Shown here in pieces: positions 48,085-60,005 of a stretch of DNA of 64,000 bases. Positions within the stretch are counted from its first letter, which is position 1; each line of letters starts with the position of its first letter. A model generated the notes under the pieces. It saw only the letters and a list, made by a program, of their open reading frames with translations. It ran no database searches and was not told the DNA's origin. Source of the stretch: Cephalotus follicularis (Eukaryota > Streptophyta > Magnoliopsida > Oxalidales > Cephalotaceae); assembly GCA_001972305.1 (NCBI GenBank), contig BDDD01000880.1, positions 209,403 to 273,402 of the forward strand. The letters are read 5' to 3'. The translations under genes were made by a program, and so were the position numbers.

Positions 48085-48505
48085 TAGTAAGGCATCGACG
48101 TGTAACTATGGTGTCAACGTGCATCCATCGCGTCAACGTGTAAAACAGTCCTAATGGCGTCGATGCGTAACCTAGGTGTCAACGTGCATGACAGCATCCT
48201 TAAGCGTCAGTGCGTATACCATGCTTATCACACTAAACAGTCCTTTAGGCGTCAATGTGTATAATGGCGTTGATGTATAGCATAGAAGCCTTACGCGTTT
48301 ACACTTCCCTTTAGCGTCGATGCGTTAGGGAGGAACCTTATGCGTCAACGTGTACCAATGGCATCAATGTCTATGCAGTCAGGGACTCTAGCCGTCAACG
48401 TTATCACACACGGCGTCGACGAGAATCAAACACCAGTAAGCCAAAATACCGATCATTTCAACACGACGTTAACGTAAATCCTATAGGCGTTAACGTGAAT
48501 ACTGG
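48085..48505. repeat. GTCRRC palindrome array (GCGTCAACGT type)
   Basis: About 18 irregularly spaced copies of GGCGTCGATGCG, GTGTCAACGTG, GCGTCAACGTG, GGCGTTGATG and similar. The matching array in the other LTR is at 59640-60005. The copies differ in which sites keep the CpG core. Confidence 0.82.
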
Positions 48506-49029
48506 GTTCATGGATTATTCTCAGCAAAAACCACACAGATCATGCATTCTATCAACACAAGCATGAATACAACAATCCAATGCAAGCATACATGAACTAT
48601 CTTCAACAATATGCATGTCCTATATTCAAAATTCCTACTTTTGATTCCAAGTTAGGAATCCAAGGTCCTCCCGTTTAAGCTTTAATCCAATCCTCAGTTT
48701 CTCCAAGCTTCAAGATCCGATCCCATTGCTCCAAGTCCAGGTTCTAAGCTCTGGTTCTCAAGCTTCTTCTCCTGGCTCAATAATGGTGAGACAACATCTC
48801 TCCTTCACTTTCTTTCATGGGTAGGGTTTGGAGAATATGAGAAGGGTGTTTTAATGGATTTTTCACCTCTCTCTCTCTCCTTCCTATTGGCATGGCGGGC
48901 ATGGCAGGTCGACATGACCTCCATCAATCACTTCTCTCTTTCTTTCTGCCAGCGCAGAGTATGGGGAAGTGAGAAATGTCACTTCCTTTTGTCCTTCACG
49001 CGTCTTCTGTCAGTACTTTAACTTATCCT

Positions 49030-49245
49030 GCCGACCGTTTTGGCGTCAACGTCATTGTTGGGCGTCGACGCATTGACTTCATGCCTTGGCGTTAACAAGC
49101 TCCCCAAACCATGTTAACACCTATCCCTTTTTGTTCACCATCAATGGACGTCAACGTCCTCGTATGGTGTCAATGCCTTAAGGCGAGAAGCCTTAAGCGC
49201 GTTTCAGTGTTACTTGGCGTCGACATCATTTCATGGCGTTGACGC
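49030..49245. repeat. GTCRRC palindrome array, second cluster
   Basis: About nine copies (TGGCGTCAACGTC, GGGCGTCGACGCA, TGGCGTTGACGCG and others). The partner cluster is at 60545-60755 in the other LTR. Confidence 0.8.
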
Positions 49246-49444
49246 GCAAGCACCCTGATTCCTTTACATTCAACACTTAGATTTATCTTCCTTCCAAATA
49301 AGCCTTTAGCTTATGCAATCATCTTCAACTGTATCAATGATAATAAGATAAATAAAACTACAATTAAAAGATAAATCTCATATCAATGTATAATTTATTC
49401 ATGATTTATACAATATACATCGAATTGAAATTACAGTCGTTACA

Positions 49445-49456
49445 TACCCCCCTCCT
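49445..49456 (-). promoter_or_regulatory. Polypurine tract of nested chromovirus
   Basis: Minus strand AAGGAGGGGGGTA directly before the 3' LTR start. Confidence 0.85.
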
Positions 49457-49484
49457 TACAGAAAATTCGTCCTCGAATTTAGTT

Positions 49485-52400
49485 TTACATTCCAAACAAG
49501 TGAGTGAATGTCTCAATCATATCAGCTTCACGTTCCCAAGTAGCTTCTTCAGCTCCATGACTCTGCCACAATACCTTCACAATAGGAATAGTCTTATTCC
49601 TCATAACTTTCTCCTTTCTATCCAGAATCTGTACCAGCCGTTCTTCATACGAGAGGTCATCGCTAATAAAACAAAGGTCATAGCTCAATATATGAGAAGG
49701 GTCAGGTACGTATTTCCGTTGCACGGAAACATCGAATACGTTATGTACATTCAACAAGTGGGGCGGCAACGGTATTTGGTATGCAACTTCCCCAACTCTG
49801 TCCAGTATCTCATACGGTCCAATATACCGTGGATTTATTTTCCCTTTCATGCCAAACCTGTGTATATCTTTCGAAGGCGAGATCCTCAAAAACACATGAT
49901 CTCCCTTCTTAAACTCCAACAACCTCCTCCTTTTGTCCGTATAGCTCTTCTACCAATCTTGTGCAGCAATCAATCTCCTCCTGATAATTTCGACCTTATC
50001 AGTAGTCTCTTGGACAATATCAGGTCCCAACACTTGTCTTTCACCCACTTCATCCCAGCATATTGGCAATCTATATTTCCTTCCGTACAAGGCTTCATAA
50101 GGAGCCATCCCAATGCTAGAATGATAGTTGTTGTTGTAAGAGAATTCAATGAGTGAAATATGATCCTCCCAACTCCCAGCAAAATCAACAATACAAGCCC
50201 AAAGCATATTCTCTAGGGTTTGGATGGTATGCTCGGACTGTCCATCAGTCTATGGATGTAATGCAGTACTAAAATTCAGAGTTGTTCCCATTGCTACTTG
50301 AAACTTCTTCCAAAACCTGGAAGTAAACCTTGGGTCACGGTCACAAACAATGCTGACCGAAACTCCATGTAGCTTCACAATCTCCCGTATATATAATCGA
50401 GCCAACTTCTCGATGGAATATGTCATGTTCATCGGAAGAAAGTGAGCAGACTTGGTGAGTCTGTCCACGACAACCCACACTACTTCATGTCTATTCTGTG
50501 ACCTTGGCAGACCCAACATAAAGTTAATGGTCACATGCTCCCATTTCCACTCAACCACTGGTAAGGATTGTAATAATCCGGGAGGCTTCTGATGTTCAGC
50601 CTTCACTCTCTGACAAGTCAGACACCTTGCCACATACTAGGCAATGTCTCTTTTCATACCGCTCCACCAGTAGTTCCTCTTCATGTCATGCCACATCTTA
50701 GAACTCCCTAAATGAACACTATAATGTGATTTATGAGCTTGCTGCAGTAGCTCATCCCTTATGCCCTCATCATCTGGAACACATACTCTCTCTCGGAACC
50801 TTAGTATGCCATCTGAATGTACGGAGAATTCAGAATTTGAATGTAGGTTCTCCCGAACATTCCACAATTCGGTGTCGCCATACTGGGCAGACAGAATATG
50901 ATCCAGAAGTTATGGTTGTGCTCTAAGATTGGCTACAATAATTCCTCTAGAAACCATGAACGGATTCCATCTCTAAATTCCACTATGAAACCATCGCACC
51001 AGCAACCATTACCTTGAGACTTAGCGCATCAACAACTACATTAGCCTTCCCTGGGTGGTATTCAATATTACAGTTGTAGTCATTAAAGAACTCCACCCAC
51101 GTTCTCTATCTCATGTTCAGCTCCTTCTGAGAAAGTAGATACTTCAAACTCTTGTGGTCAATGAATATCTCAAATTGTGCACCATAGAGATAATGTCGCC
51201 ATTTCTACAAAGCAAATACGATGGTAGCCAACTCAAGATCATGTAGGGGATAGTTCTCCTCGTATGGCTTCAATTTCCTCGATGCATATGCAATCACTCA
51301 ACCATATTGCATAAGGACACATATCAATCCTTTCACAAAAGCGTCGCTATAGACAGTAAGATCGTCATTACACTCAAGTAACGCCAACACAGGAGCCGAT
51401 ACCAACCGACTCTTCATTTCTTGGAAGCTCGTTTCATAAGCATCATCCCATACAAAACTCGACTTCTTTTGAGTCAACCGAGTCAACGAACTCGCAATCC
51501 TTGAGAACCCTGCAATAAATCTCCAAAAAAGCAAGCCAACCCCAAGAAGCTACAGACATCGGTAACATTCTTCGGTTGTGGCCAATCCACAATGCTCTCA
51601 ATCTTTGAAGGATCCACTGACAGTCTTTCACTCGATACAATATGGCCCAGAAAAGTCACACGATCTAGCCATAATTCACACTTACTGAATTTGGCAAATA
51701 ACCGTTCCTTCCTCAGTGTCTTCAACACAATACGGAGATGCTGCATGTGCTCCTCCACACTCTTGGAATATATCAGAATGTCATCCAGAAAGATAACGAC
51801 AAACAGATCAAGATAAGGCTGGAACACTCTGTTCATTAAACACATGAATGCTTCCGGAGCGTTCGTTAAACCAAACAGCAATATCAGGAACTCATAATAC
51901 CCATATATGGTTCGAAAAGCAGTCTTTTCAACATCCCCATTACGGATCCTCAGCTGATGATAACCCGTTCTCAAGACAAGATTGGAGTATACAGTCGATC
52001 CTTGCAGTTGGTCGAACAATTCCTCAATGTGTGGCAGAGGATACTTGTTCTTTACTGTTACCTGATTCAACAATCTGTAATCGATGCACAGCCTCATCGA
52101 TCCATCTTTCTTTTTCATAAACAGCACCGATGCTCCCTACGATGATACACTTGGTCTAATAAATCCCTTGTCGAGATAATCCTGTAACTGTGCCTTCAAC
52201 TCCTTTAATTCAGCAGGAGCCATTCTGTATGGAGCTTTAGATATAGGAGCAGTTCCCGACATCAACTCAATATTGAACTCCATATCTCTTTCCGGTGGTA
52301 AGGAAACAAGGTCATCTGGAAATACATCAGGAAAATCACAAACAACAGGTATATGTTCCAAACTAGGTGTACCTTTGGTATTATCGATCACATACGCCAA

Positions 52401-52900
52401 GTAGCCTTCACATCCTTTCTCAAGGTACTTCTATGCTAGAGCGTACGAAATAATCGGAGTAGAAACATTCTTCTCTCCAATAAACTTACATTCAGTACCG
52501 TCAGGCAGATAAAAGGTTGCCATCTTATTGTAGCAGTCAACACTAGCTCGGTGAGTATAGAGCCAGTCCATCCCCAAGATAACATCGAAATCTTGGATCG
52601 GCAATACAATCAGATCCGCAAATAACTGAGCCCCAGCTATCGTGATCTCACAGTCATTCAGTATAGTATCAGATAGCAAGCAGCCTCCAATAGGAGTGTT
52701 CACCTCCAGCGCCTAAGCAAGCAAGAAGTAACACAATGCAAGTTACAGAGAAAATATGATGCAATGAATGAGTGCGTAGCACCAAGGTCTATCAAAACAC
52801 ATGCCGGTAAACTAGATATGAATATGGTACCTCCCACCACAGAAGTAGACTTCGGTACATCTTCCTTAGATAAAGTGTAGACTCTACCTTTCATGATTGC
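49485..52900 (-). pseudogene. pol: pol of nested chromovirus, broken
   Basis: Minus-strand order: protease around 52700-52890 (TLSKEDVPKSTSVVGGTIF and the LIDLGATHSFIAS active-site region), then FDVILGMDWLYTHRA near 52540-52590. Reverse transcriptase: [18 protein letters not shown] near 52075-52127, [12 protein letters not shown] near 51845-51880 and [10 protein letters not shown] near 51768-51797. RNase H phrases lie between about 51330 and 51100. Integrase: CDRDPRFTSRFW near 50310-50345, zinc region near 50640-50760, and C-terminal FGMKGKINPRYIGPY near 49805-49850. Chromodomain: QILDRKEKVMRNKTIPIVKVLW near 49567-49632. All expected chromovirus domains are traceable. Many breaks; a fossil. 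Confidence 0.86.
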
Positions 52901-52959
52901 CTTCCTAGTATCTCTGTGTGGTTGATTAGCCGTGCCACTACCACTTGCTCCAACACCTC

Positions 52960-54077
52960 CCTACTGAGCCTTCATTATTGGACAACCTTTTAGTTGATGT
53001 TCCTGCGAACCACATCGCAAACATCTCCCCAGTTTCTTCCAATAACCACTCTCATTATGGCTCTGAAGATTACAAAAACTAAAAGTCTCAGTATTTTGTT
53101 GGCCTCTTCGGTTAAGTATTCGGGAACGAGAAGAATTCTTTCGAGAGATTCCTTGTCCCATATTCCCAGATCTTAATGACCCGACAGATTATTACCTCCC
53201 TGCCAATTCGATGCAGTAGGTCTCGATTGAGAATTATGATATCTCTCCATCCTTCTCTTATTTGCATCCGCTTCCAAAATTCTTGCATTCTCTATAACAT
53301 CAACAAAAGAAGTCAACTGTAGTACCACCAGCTTGGATCGGATGTCAGGTCTCAACCCCTTCAAGAACCTTTTGATCTTTTTGGACGCACCCTTCACTAG
53401 ATAGGGCGTGTGTCTATCCAGCTCTATAAATCTGGTCTGATATTAAGCTACCGTCATGTCTCCTTGACGTAGCTCTAGCAATTCAGTCTCTCTTCGATTG
53501 CAATCCATCTGTGGAACATAAGCATCCGAAAACTCTGTCTAGAATCTGTCCCAAGTTCTGCCAAGATCAAGGGATTCCCACTTTGCTTCAATCATTTCCC
53601 ACCAATGGTGGCTTCTCCTCATAACCGGTACACTGCAAAGTTCAACTTTATATCATCTGTACACCCTAGAGCAGCAAAGATTTTCTCCATGTCCCTCATC
53701 CACTGTTCAGCTATAGTGCCATCAAGCTCTCCCTTGAACATCGGCTGATTCTGCCTCATGATTCTCTCCAGATCTCTCCCAAATCCACCAACTTGAGGAA
53801 CTTTAGGTGCATTTTGGTACCCTTGATTAACTTCATACATACGCCGCAACTCTGCCATATTCTTCCCATTGACTTGCATTTGTTGTTGGAAGAAATCAGC
53901 CATGCGGACTAGGGTACCCCTTTCTTGGTTCACTAGGGGAACATCTCTTACTTCAGGCATTTGTAGAACATTGCCTCCTTCATTCATCTGTGGGACATTA
54001 ACTTCTTCATTCATCTGCGGGGCATTGACTTCTTCTTCAACTCTTTGTCTTCCCCGCCTACCTCTTCGGCGATCCAT
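52960..54077 (-). pseudogene. gag: gag of nested chromovirus, broken
   Basis: Starts at the ATG at 54077 (MDRRRGRRGRQR), followed by imperfect VNVPQMNE-type repeats. The core has VGGFGRDLERIMRQNQPMF, EQWMRDMEKIFAALGCTDD (about 53655-53710) and FLKGLRPDIRSKL near 53330-53370. Two cysteine/histidine clusters near the C-terminus (CNLQSHNESGYWK and CLRCGSQEHQLKGCP, about 52980-53075) are zinc-knuckle-like. It is closely related to the gag at 57163-58503, so that nested element belongs to the same family. Broken in several places. Confidence 0.85.
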
Positions 54078-54169
54078 TTTCTTCCCATAATGAAAACGAT
54101 GTTAATCACAAGGAACACTTTACTTATTTGCCGAGGGTAATATCCCAGCGATAGCTTATTTAATAATAA

Positions 54170-54181
54170 GCTCTCATACCA
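54170..54181 (-). promoter_or_regulatory. Primer-binding site, initiator tRNA-Met type
   Basis: Minus strand TGGTATGAGAGC, one base different from TGGTATCAGAGC, four bases from the LTR end. Confidence 0.8.
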
Positions 54182-54589
54182 TGCTTGTCACACCCCGATC
54201 TCATAACACGCATATGGTCAACGGTTAATCTAGTACTAATCCAAAATATACAAAAATTTAAAACTTTTGCTGAAGCATTAATTATACTGGATCAAATAAA
54301 AGTATTCACACGTATCCCATACTACATACTTACTCAGTACAATACGAGTTATATATTACATATCAGGAATGTAATTATAACATAATATAGTATGACTTAT
54401 TACAATACACATTACAACCTTAAAGTAAGAAGCCTTAGAGTATAGCTTCAGCAGCCTGTCCCAAAAGCCATCGTCAATCTGAAATAGTAGGTATTAGCCA
54501 TTGTCCTCACTGGGCTAAGTAGGAAAATCGTATGAAAACGAATATATGTATGCAATAATGCATGACTGTTTATATCATTTAAAGCAGTA

Positions 54590-54644
<55 letters not shown>
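54590..54644. repeat. Compound (TA)n(TG)n microsatellite
   Basis: About 8 TA units then about 19 TG units. The equivalent place in the other LTR (about 47336-47362) has only a short ATATATATGTGTC, so the tract expanded after insertion. Confidence 0.95.
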
Positions 54645-54647
<3 letters not shown>

Positions 54648-54939
54648 ATATATAAGAAATCATGCCAAGTGGCTACAGTTAATACAGTCATCAGTGATAC
54701 CGCACAAGGGTACAAACAATCAGTCCAGTAGGTGTCTGAAGACCAGTATTTGTCCAAAGACCAGTAGTGTAATAACCGCAATTTCAATTTGATGTATATT
54801 GATCCGATTATTGAAATAAAATATACATTTTAATTGAATTAATGTCCAATTATTGCAATTTGTGGTTAATAGAAATGTTTGAAATGAATTGGGATTCAAA
54901 TTGGTAGAAATCCACTAAAGAAACCCTAATTTAACCTTG

Positions 54940-55025
54940 ACAGTCGACTGCCATAAGGGAACAGTCGACTGCCTGACTCGTGTAATGTCCAGTCGACTGC
55001 TCCATGAATCCAGTCGACTGTAATT
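54940..55025. repeat. GTCRRC palindrome array (perfect CAGTCGACTG)
   Basis: Four perfect CAGTCGACTG copies in about 85 bp, spaced 17-30 bp. All keep the CpG core, unlike the decayed arrays in older LTRs. Confidence 0.88.
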
Positions 55026-56039
55026 TCGAAAGAACATGGGTCTGGGAAGGTGTAAGGCAGAACTTGAGCGTGGCACTTAATGGGACAGGTGTCGGGGACA
55101 AATACAACCGACCATGACATGCAGGGAGAGCCCTTGCATGTGCTCTGCAAGTTCCAAACCTGCAACCTGCAACATTGAGAAGAGAAAAGTAAGAAATGAC
55201 AAGAAATGAAGAGATGCATGTGAGTGAGAGAGTGGAGTAAGGAGAGGTGAAGGCTCTGGCGAATTTCCAGAAGTGTGACCTCTATATCATCTGTGCATGG
55301 ACAAATTATAAGTGTTGTTAAACACTAAAGAAGGAGGGATTGTTGAAGGATTGCTTGGAGAACTTGCCTTGGATGCATATTGAGAATTGAAGCTCAAAGA
55401 AGGAAAAGGGGAACTTTGATCATTCCTGATAAGTTCCAATCATAATCTCTGTTATGTGATTATGGTAACTAGAATGTTATAATTCCCTGTTAACAAGGAT
55501 AGGTTAACAAATTCTAGAATTTAAATGGAATTGAAATGGGAGGTAACATTTGGTTCAAGTGAATGATGTTAATCTCTAAGTTAATTGAAGTTATTGTTAA
55601 GTATAATAACTACTGATTTCCTTATGGATTAAACCTGCACATCTACTGTCCAATATGAGGATGAATTGATATTATTAGACACATGCATAAGAAGTGGTAA
55701 ATGGGAGAAGGAATGAGCTTAATGAATTATGACTTAAGCTACTGAATTAATGGATAAATGTTACTGAATTACTGAACTGATGCACATGTTTATAACATGC
55801 ATGCATAGATTGAACCCCCTGAGATTAAAGGAATTGATTGTGGAAGCTTGGAAAAGTGACTTGGAAGCTTTAAAGAGAAAGATCATTCAATTGATCTTGG
55901 GATAGCATTTTGAGGTAGGGGTAGTGTTATGTATTAGAAGATATGATCATGCATATGTGTGTGTTAATTTTCTCATTGCATTGAGTTGATTTGAGCACTG
56001 AAATTGCATTACACAACTGTTCTGCCTGCATTCTGGGCA

Positions 56040-56120
56040 AGAACAGTCGACTGCCATGTATTGCAGTCGACTGCTATACCCAACAGCCGGCTGGTTCTTG
56101 AGGGCAGCCGACTGTTCTGG
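56040..56120. repeat. GTCRRC palindrome array, second cluster
   Basis: Two perfect CAGTCGACTG followed by CAGCCGGCTG and CAGCCGACTG, spaced about 18-20 bp. Confidence 0.85.
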
Positions 56121-57062
56121 GCTGTAACTGCATAATAGTCAATGAATTGTTAATGTTTGCATTGTTGATGATTTGTACATGTTACCAACATAATGCACAT
56201 ACTGTTTGATGTTATTTAACATCATCACTACTGATATTTCACGGATTGAACGAATTATGTGCTATATGCACAATTATGGTTTTAAACCTCCGTTCAAATG
56301 CAAACTAGTATTTGCAAGAACTACTGATTGATTAAAGCTACTGAATATACTACTTATGTTAGTATATACCTACTGTATGGTGCTATTTAACACCATTGTT
56401 ACTGATATTTTTATAATCGAGCAAGATACGTGCTATATGCACAAATGATGGTTTTAAACATTACTTTCAATGAAAGTTATTATCTACCAAGTTACTGTTT
56501 TGATATATGCTATTTAATGTGACACCCAAACCACTGAACGACTGAATTGATTGTACCCTTGTGCGGTATCTATGCATATGTACTGTTTATGGCCACTTGG
56601 CATGATTGCGTATATATTGGCATACTGAAATGTTATTTTATATATAAACTGTCATACATAATTGCATTCATATATTCTTCTGCATACACTATCTTCCTGC
56701 TTAGCCAAGTGAGGACAACGGCTAACCCCTACCATTACAGATTGAGCAAGGACTTTGGAGCTTGCTACCGAAGCTTTGGAAAGCTTCTGTTTATCTTTTA
56801 AGGTTGTTATTTTAACTGTTGTTGTATTGTAATGAAAGAAAGATTCATACCTCGTTTACTGTTGATGTTTCCTGTTAAGGATAATTTGGCTTGTAACCGC
56901 ACGTGGTATGGGACGCGTGCGAAGACTTGTATTTTATATATTCTGGCTTATTGACTGCTTCCGCATATTGTTATATATTAATAATTGAAATGCCGAAATG
57001 TATGTTTAATACTGATACTACCGCATATGCTGGTCAATGATGGATTGAAATAACGGGGTGTA

Positions 57063-57074
57063 TGGTATCAGAGC
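57063..57074 (+). promoter_or_regulatory. Primer-binding site, initiator tRNA-Met type
   Basis: TGGTATCAGAGC, a full 12-base match to the tRNA-Met 3' end complement, directly after the LTR. Confidence 0.92.
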
Positions 57075-57162
57075 ATATTCCATATATGCTAGCTGGGATA
57101 AGTTTCTCGGAAGTTTATGAAATGTTTCTTAATGGTTTTTGTCATTCCATATAGGAAACTAA

Positions 57163-58503
57163 ATGGATCCAAGAAGAGGACGAAGGGGAAGGCGTAGAGC
57201 CAACGACGGATTCAATGCTCCGCCAGTGCCCGAAAACTTTCCGTAAATGAATGAAGAGATGAACGTTCCTCCAGTCCATGAGGAGCGAAGTAATTTTGAC
57301 AACCTGGTTGATCTCTTCCGACAGCAGATGCAAGCTAATACAACAAATATGGAGCAGATCCGGCAGATGTATGAGACTAACAGGGCATACCAGCCAGCAC
57401 CAGATGCTTGTCATGCAGGTGGATTTGGCCGAGATCTGGAGAGGTTCATGCGACAGAATCCTCCGACTTTTAATGGCGAGCTGAATGCCACTGCTGCTGA
57501 GAGATGGATTAGAGATCTGGAGAAGATCTTTACTGCGCTAGACTGTACTGATGAGCAGAAGCTCAGTTTTGCTGTGTACAGCCTATGGGGCGAAGCGACG
57601 TACTGGTGGGAGAGAACAGAAGCTAAATGGGAATCCCGTGGACTCAACAGAACTTGGGACAGATTTCAGTCCGAGTTTCTGAATGCTTATATACCACAGA
57701 TAGAGCGTGATAGATGGGAGGCAGAGCTGATGGAGCTACGTCAAGGAGACATGACGGTAGCTCAGTACCAGACCAGATTTACGGAGCTGGCCAAACACAC
57801 GCCGTATCTTGTGGAGGGAGAGTCCCGAATGATCCGGAGGTTCCTAAAAGGCCTTCGACCAGATATCAGATCCAGACTGTTGGCACTGCAGCTTACATCT
57901 TTTGTTGAAGTTGCTGAGAGGGCAATGATTCTTGAGGAAGATGCTAATGAGAGGAGGACAGAACGGTCTCGAGCTACTCAGTCGAGGACCGTACAGTCGC
58001 AAGGGCAGGGAAGCAATAACCCTGCTAGATCAAACAAGTCAGATAACAGAGGGCAAGGTGGTTCTACACGTAACCGATCAAGGACACCTGGCCGAAGCAA
58101 TCAGCAGAATGTTAGTGGATGTACTTTCTGCGGCCGTCAGAATCACAATGAGGCCAAATGCTGGAAGAGAATGGGGAAGTGTTTGCGATGTGGATCGCAA
58201 GATCATATGCTGGGTAAATGTCCGCTGATGAGAGATCATGCACGCAGCCAACCGGGGAGTGCTGGTGCTACCGGTAGTGCTTCAGCGTCTCAACCGCGGA
58301 AGGACACTGGAAAGGGGATCATGAAAGGTAGGGTCTACACCTTATCTAAAGATGACGTGCCGGAATCCACTACTGTTGTGGGAGGTACCATTTATATATC
58401 TGGCATTCTAGCACATGTGTTAATTGATCCTGGTGCGACGCATTCTTTTATTGCATCTAGTTTTGCTCGCAAGTTGCATGGTGTTACTTCCAGATTGATG
58501 TGA
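57163..58503 (+). pseudogene. gag: gag (with start of protease) of young gag-only element
   Basis: The best-preserved gag here. It opens MDPRRGRRGRRR at 57163. The core has GGFGRDLERFMRQNPPTFNG (about 57419-57478), AAERWIRDLEKIFTALDCTD, WGEATYWWERTEAKW (about 57586-57630), FLNAYIPQIERDRWEAEL (about 57676-57730) and FLKGLRPDIRSRL (about 57841-57880). A serine/arginine/glutamine-rich linker precedes zinc-knuckle-like clusters CTFCGRQNHNEAKCWK and CLRCGSQDHMLGKCP (about 58120-58225). It then passes into GRVYTLSKDD and the protease active-site phrase LIDPGATHSFIAS (about 58420-58462). No other pol domain is recognisable. It is near-intact as a gag frame, which is unusual among its neighbours. In the family gag forms the particle and packages RNA. 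Confidence 0.88.
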
Positions 58504-59045
58504 CACCCAAACCACTGAACGACTGAATTGATTGTACCCTTGTGCGGTATCTATGCATATGTACTGTTTATGGCCACTTGGCATGATTGCGTATATATTG
58601 GCATACTGAAATGTTATTTTATATATAAACTGTCATACATAATTGCATTCATATATTCTTCTGCATACACTATCTTCCTGCTTAGCCAAGTGAGGACAAC
58701 GGCTAACCCCTACCATTACAGATTGAGCAAGGACTTTGGAGCTTGCTGCCGAAGCTTTGGAAAGCTTCTGTTTATCTTTTAAGGTTGTTATTTTAACTGT
58801 TGTTGTGTTGTAATGAAAGAATGATTCATACCTCGTTTACTGTTGATGTTTCCTGTTAAGGATAATTTGGCTTGTAACCGCACGTGGTATGGGACGCGTG
58901 CGAAGACTTGTATTTTATATATTCTGGCTTATTGACTGCTTCCGCATATTGTTATATATTAATAATTGAAATGCCGGAATGTATGTTTAATACTGATACT
59001 ACCGCATATGCTGGTCAATGATGGATTGAAATAACGGGGTGTGAC
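58501..59045 (+). repeat. 3' LTR-like segment of young gag-only element
   Basis: TGTGACACCCAAACC to ACGGGGTGTGAC, 99% identical to 56519-57060. It is much shorter than the 5' LTR. Confidence 0.88.
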
Positions 59046-59639
59046 TGCAGTGGGCATCAAGACGTCGCTAACCCCTAGCCTACGTCGAGCCACCTAGCTA
59101 TCACCCTAACTCCACTGATGATAGGAGGTAAAAAGTACTACCGGCACTTGGCGGACAGTTAACAGTGCACGGTCTACGTTGTAGACAATTTTGGTGAATA
59201 AGCTCTAGCCAGCTCCTGGCACTTAGGCTCACCGTCGTAGTCAGTGATACATTCCGATCACTAGACCATCGGAACTAGCAGAGACAAACAATACAATCCA
59301 GTATAGCAAAATTACATTTTGATACGTAATATATAGTAGTTTTATTTTAAGAAAACAATAAAACAGTTCTGTAGAAATCTCTTTTGAGAAAACAGCAACA
59401 GTACCTCTCAGTGGAGGAAAACAATAACAGTAGGAAATAGTGGTTTACCCTCTTGGGAAAATAGTAAAACAGTAAATGCTGCTTATAGCACTCAGTTGTT
59501 GAAATCCTTGAAATCACTTTAAAATAGTAGTATTTAGGAATACTTGATAGATATAAGCATCTATAACAATAACAGTATGCAGTCAAGGATCAACAATGAT
59601 AAACAGTACATATAACAGTCAAAATCACATAGACAGTAT

Positions 59640-60005
59640 AGTTAGGCGCTGATGTGTAGCTATGGCATCAACGTGTATAATAGTCCTTATGGCGTTGACG
59701 TGTAACCTAGGCATCAGCGCGTATACCATGCTTATCACACTAAACAGTCCTTTAGGCGTCAACGTGTATAATGGCATTGACGTATAGCATGGAAGCCTTA
59801 CGCGTTTACACTTCCCTTTAGAATTGATGCGTTAGGTAGGAACCTTACACGTCAACGTGTACCAGTGGCGTCAACGTCTGTGCAGTTAGGGACTCTAGGC
59901 GTCAACGTTACCACACATGGCGTCAACGAGAATCAAACGCCAGCAGGCCAAAATATCGATCATTTCAACATGGAGTTAACGTAAATCCTATAGGCGTTAA
60001 CGTGA
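59640..60005. repeat. GTCRRC palindrome array (GCGTCAACGT type), 5' LTR copy
   Basis: Counterpart of 48085-48505. About 14 copies. Several sites differ between the two LTRs by CpG/TpG or CpG/CpA changes (for example GCGTCGATGCG against GAATTGATGCG). Confidence 0.82.

Larger units (their letters stand above)
46931..49444 (-). repeat. 3' LTR of nested chromovirus
   Basis: On the minus strand it starts TGTAACGACTGTAA at 49444 and ends GGGGTGTGACA at 46931. It contains two GCGTCAACGC-type arrays (48085-48505 and 49030-49245) and a CT-rich leader-like region (48800-48960). No supported gene. Confidence 0.9.
54768..57062 (+). repeat. 5' LTR of young gag-only element (2.3 kb)
   Basis: Starts TGTAATAACCGCAA and ends ACGGGGTGT before the primer site. 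It carries CAGTCGACTG arrays at 54940-55025 and 56040-56120. It has two ~150-bp related blocks (ACTGTTTGATGTTATTTAACATCA near 56200 and ACTGTATGGTGCTATTTAACACCA near 56370), and GTGAGGACAACGGCTAACCCC near 56708-56728. Confidence 0.85.
54768..59045 (+). mobile_element. Young gag-only gypsy element, plus strand
   Basis: 5' LTR 54768-57062, primer site 57063-57074, gag 57163-58503, then a shorter 3' LTR-like segment 58501-59045 equal to the last ~540 bp of the 5' LTR. Over about 541 aligned bases the two copies differ at only 4 positions (0.7%), the youngest layer in the window (a few hundred thousand years at commonly used rates). Only gag and the opening of protease are recognisable. It inserted into the 5' LTR of a related chromovirus. 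The flanking pentamers (AGTAG, TGCAG) do not match cleanly. Non-autonomous. Confidence 0.85.

Noticed and set aside
49386-50156. A 256-codon open frame on the plus strand
   Set aside because: It lies exactly antisense to the integrase/chromodomain region of the minus chromovirus and has no recognisable domain. It is a shadow frame.
57163-58503. A domesticated host gag gene
   Set aside because: It is flanked by a matching primer site and LTR sequence with about 0.7% divergence, so it is a recent element rather than a domesticated gene.
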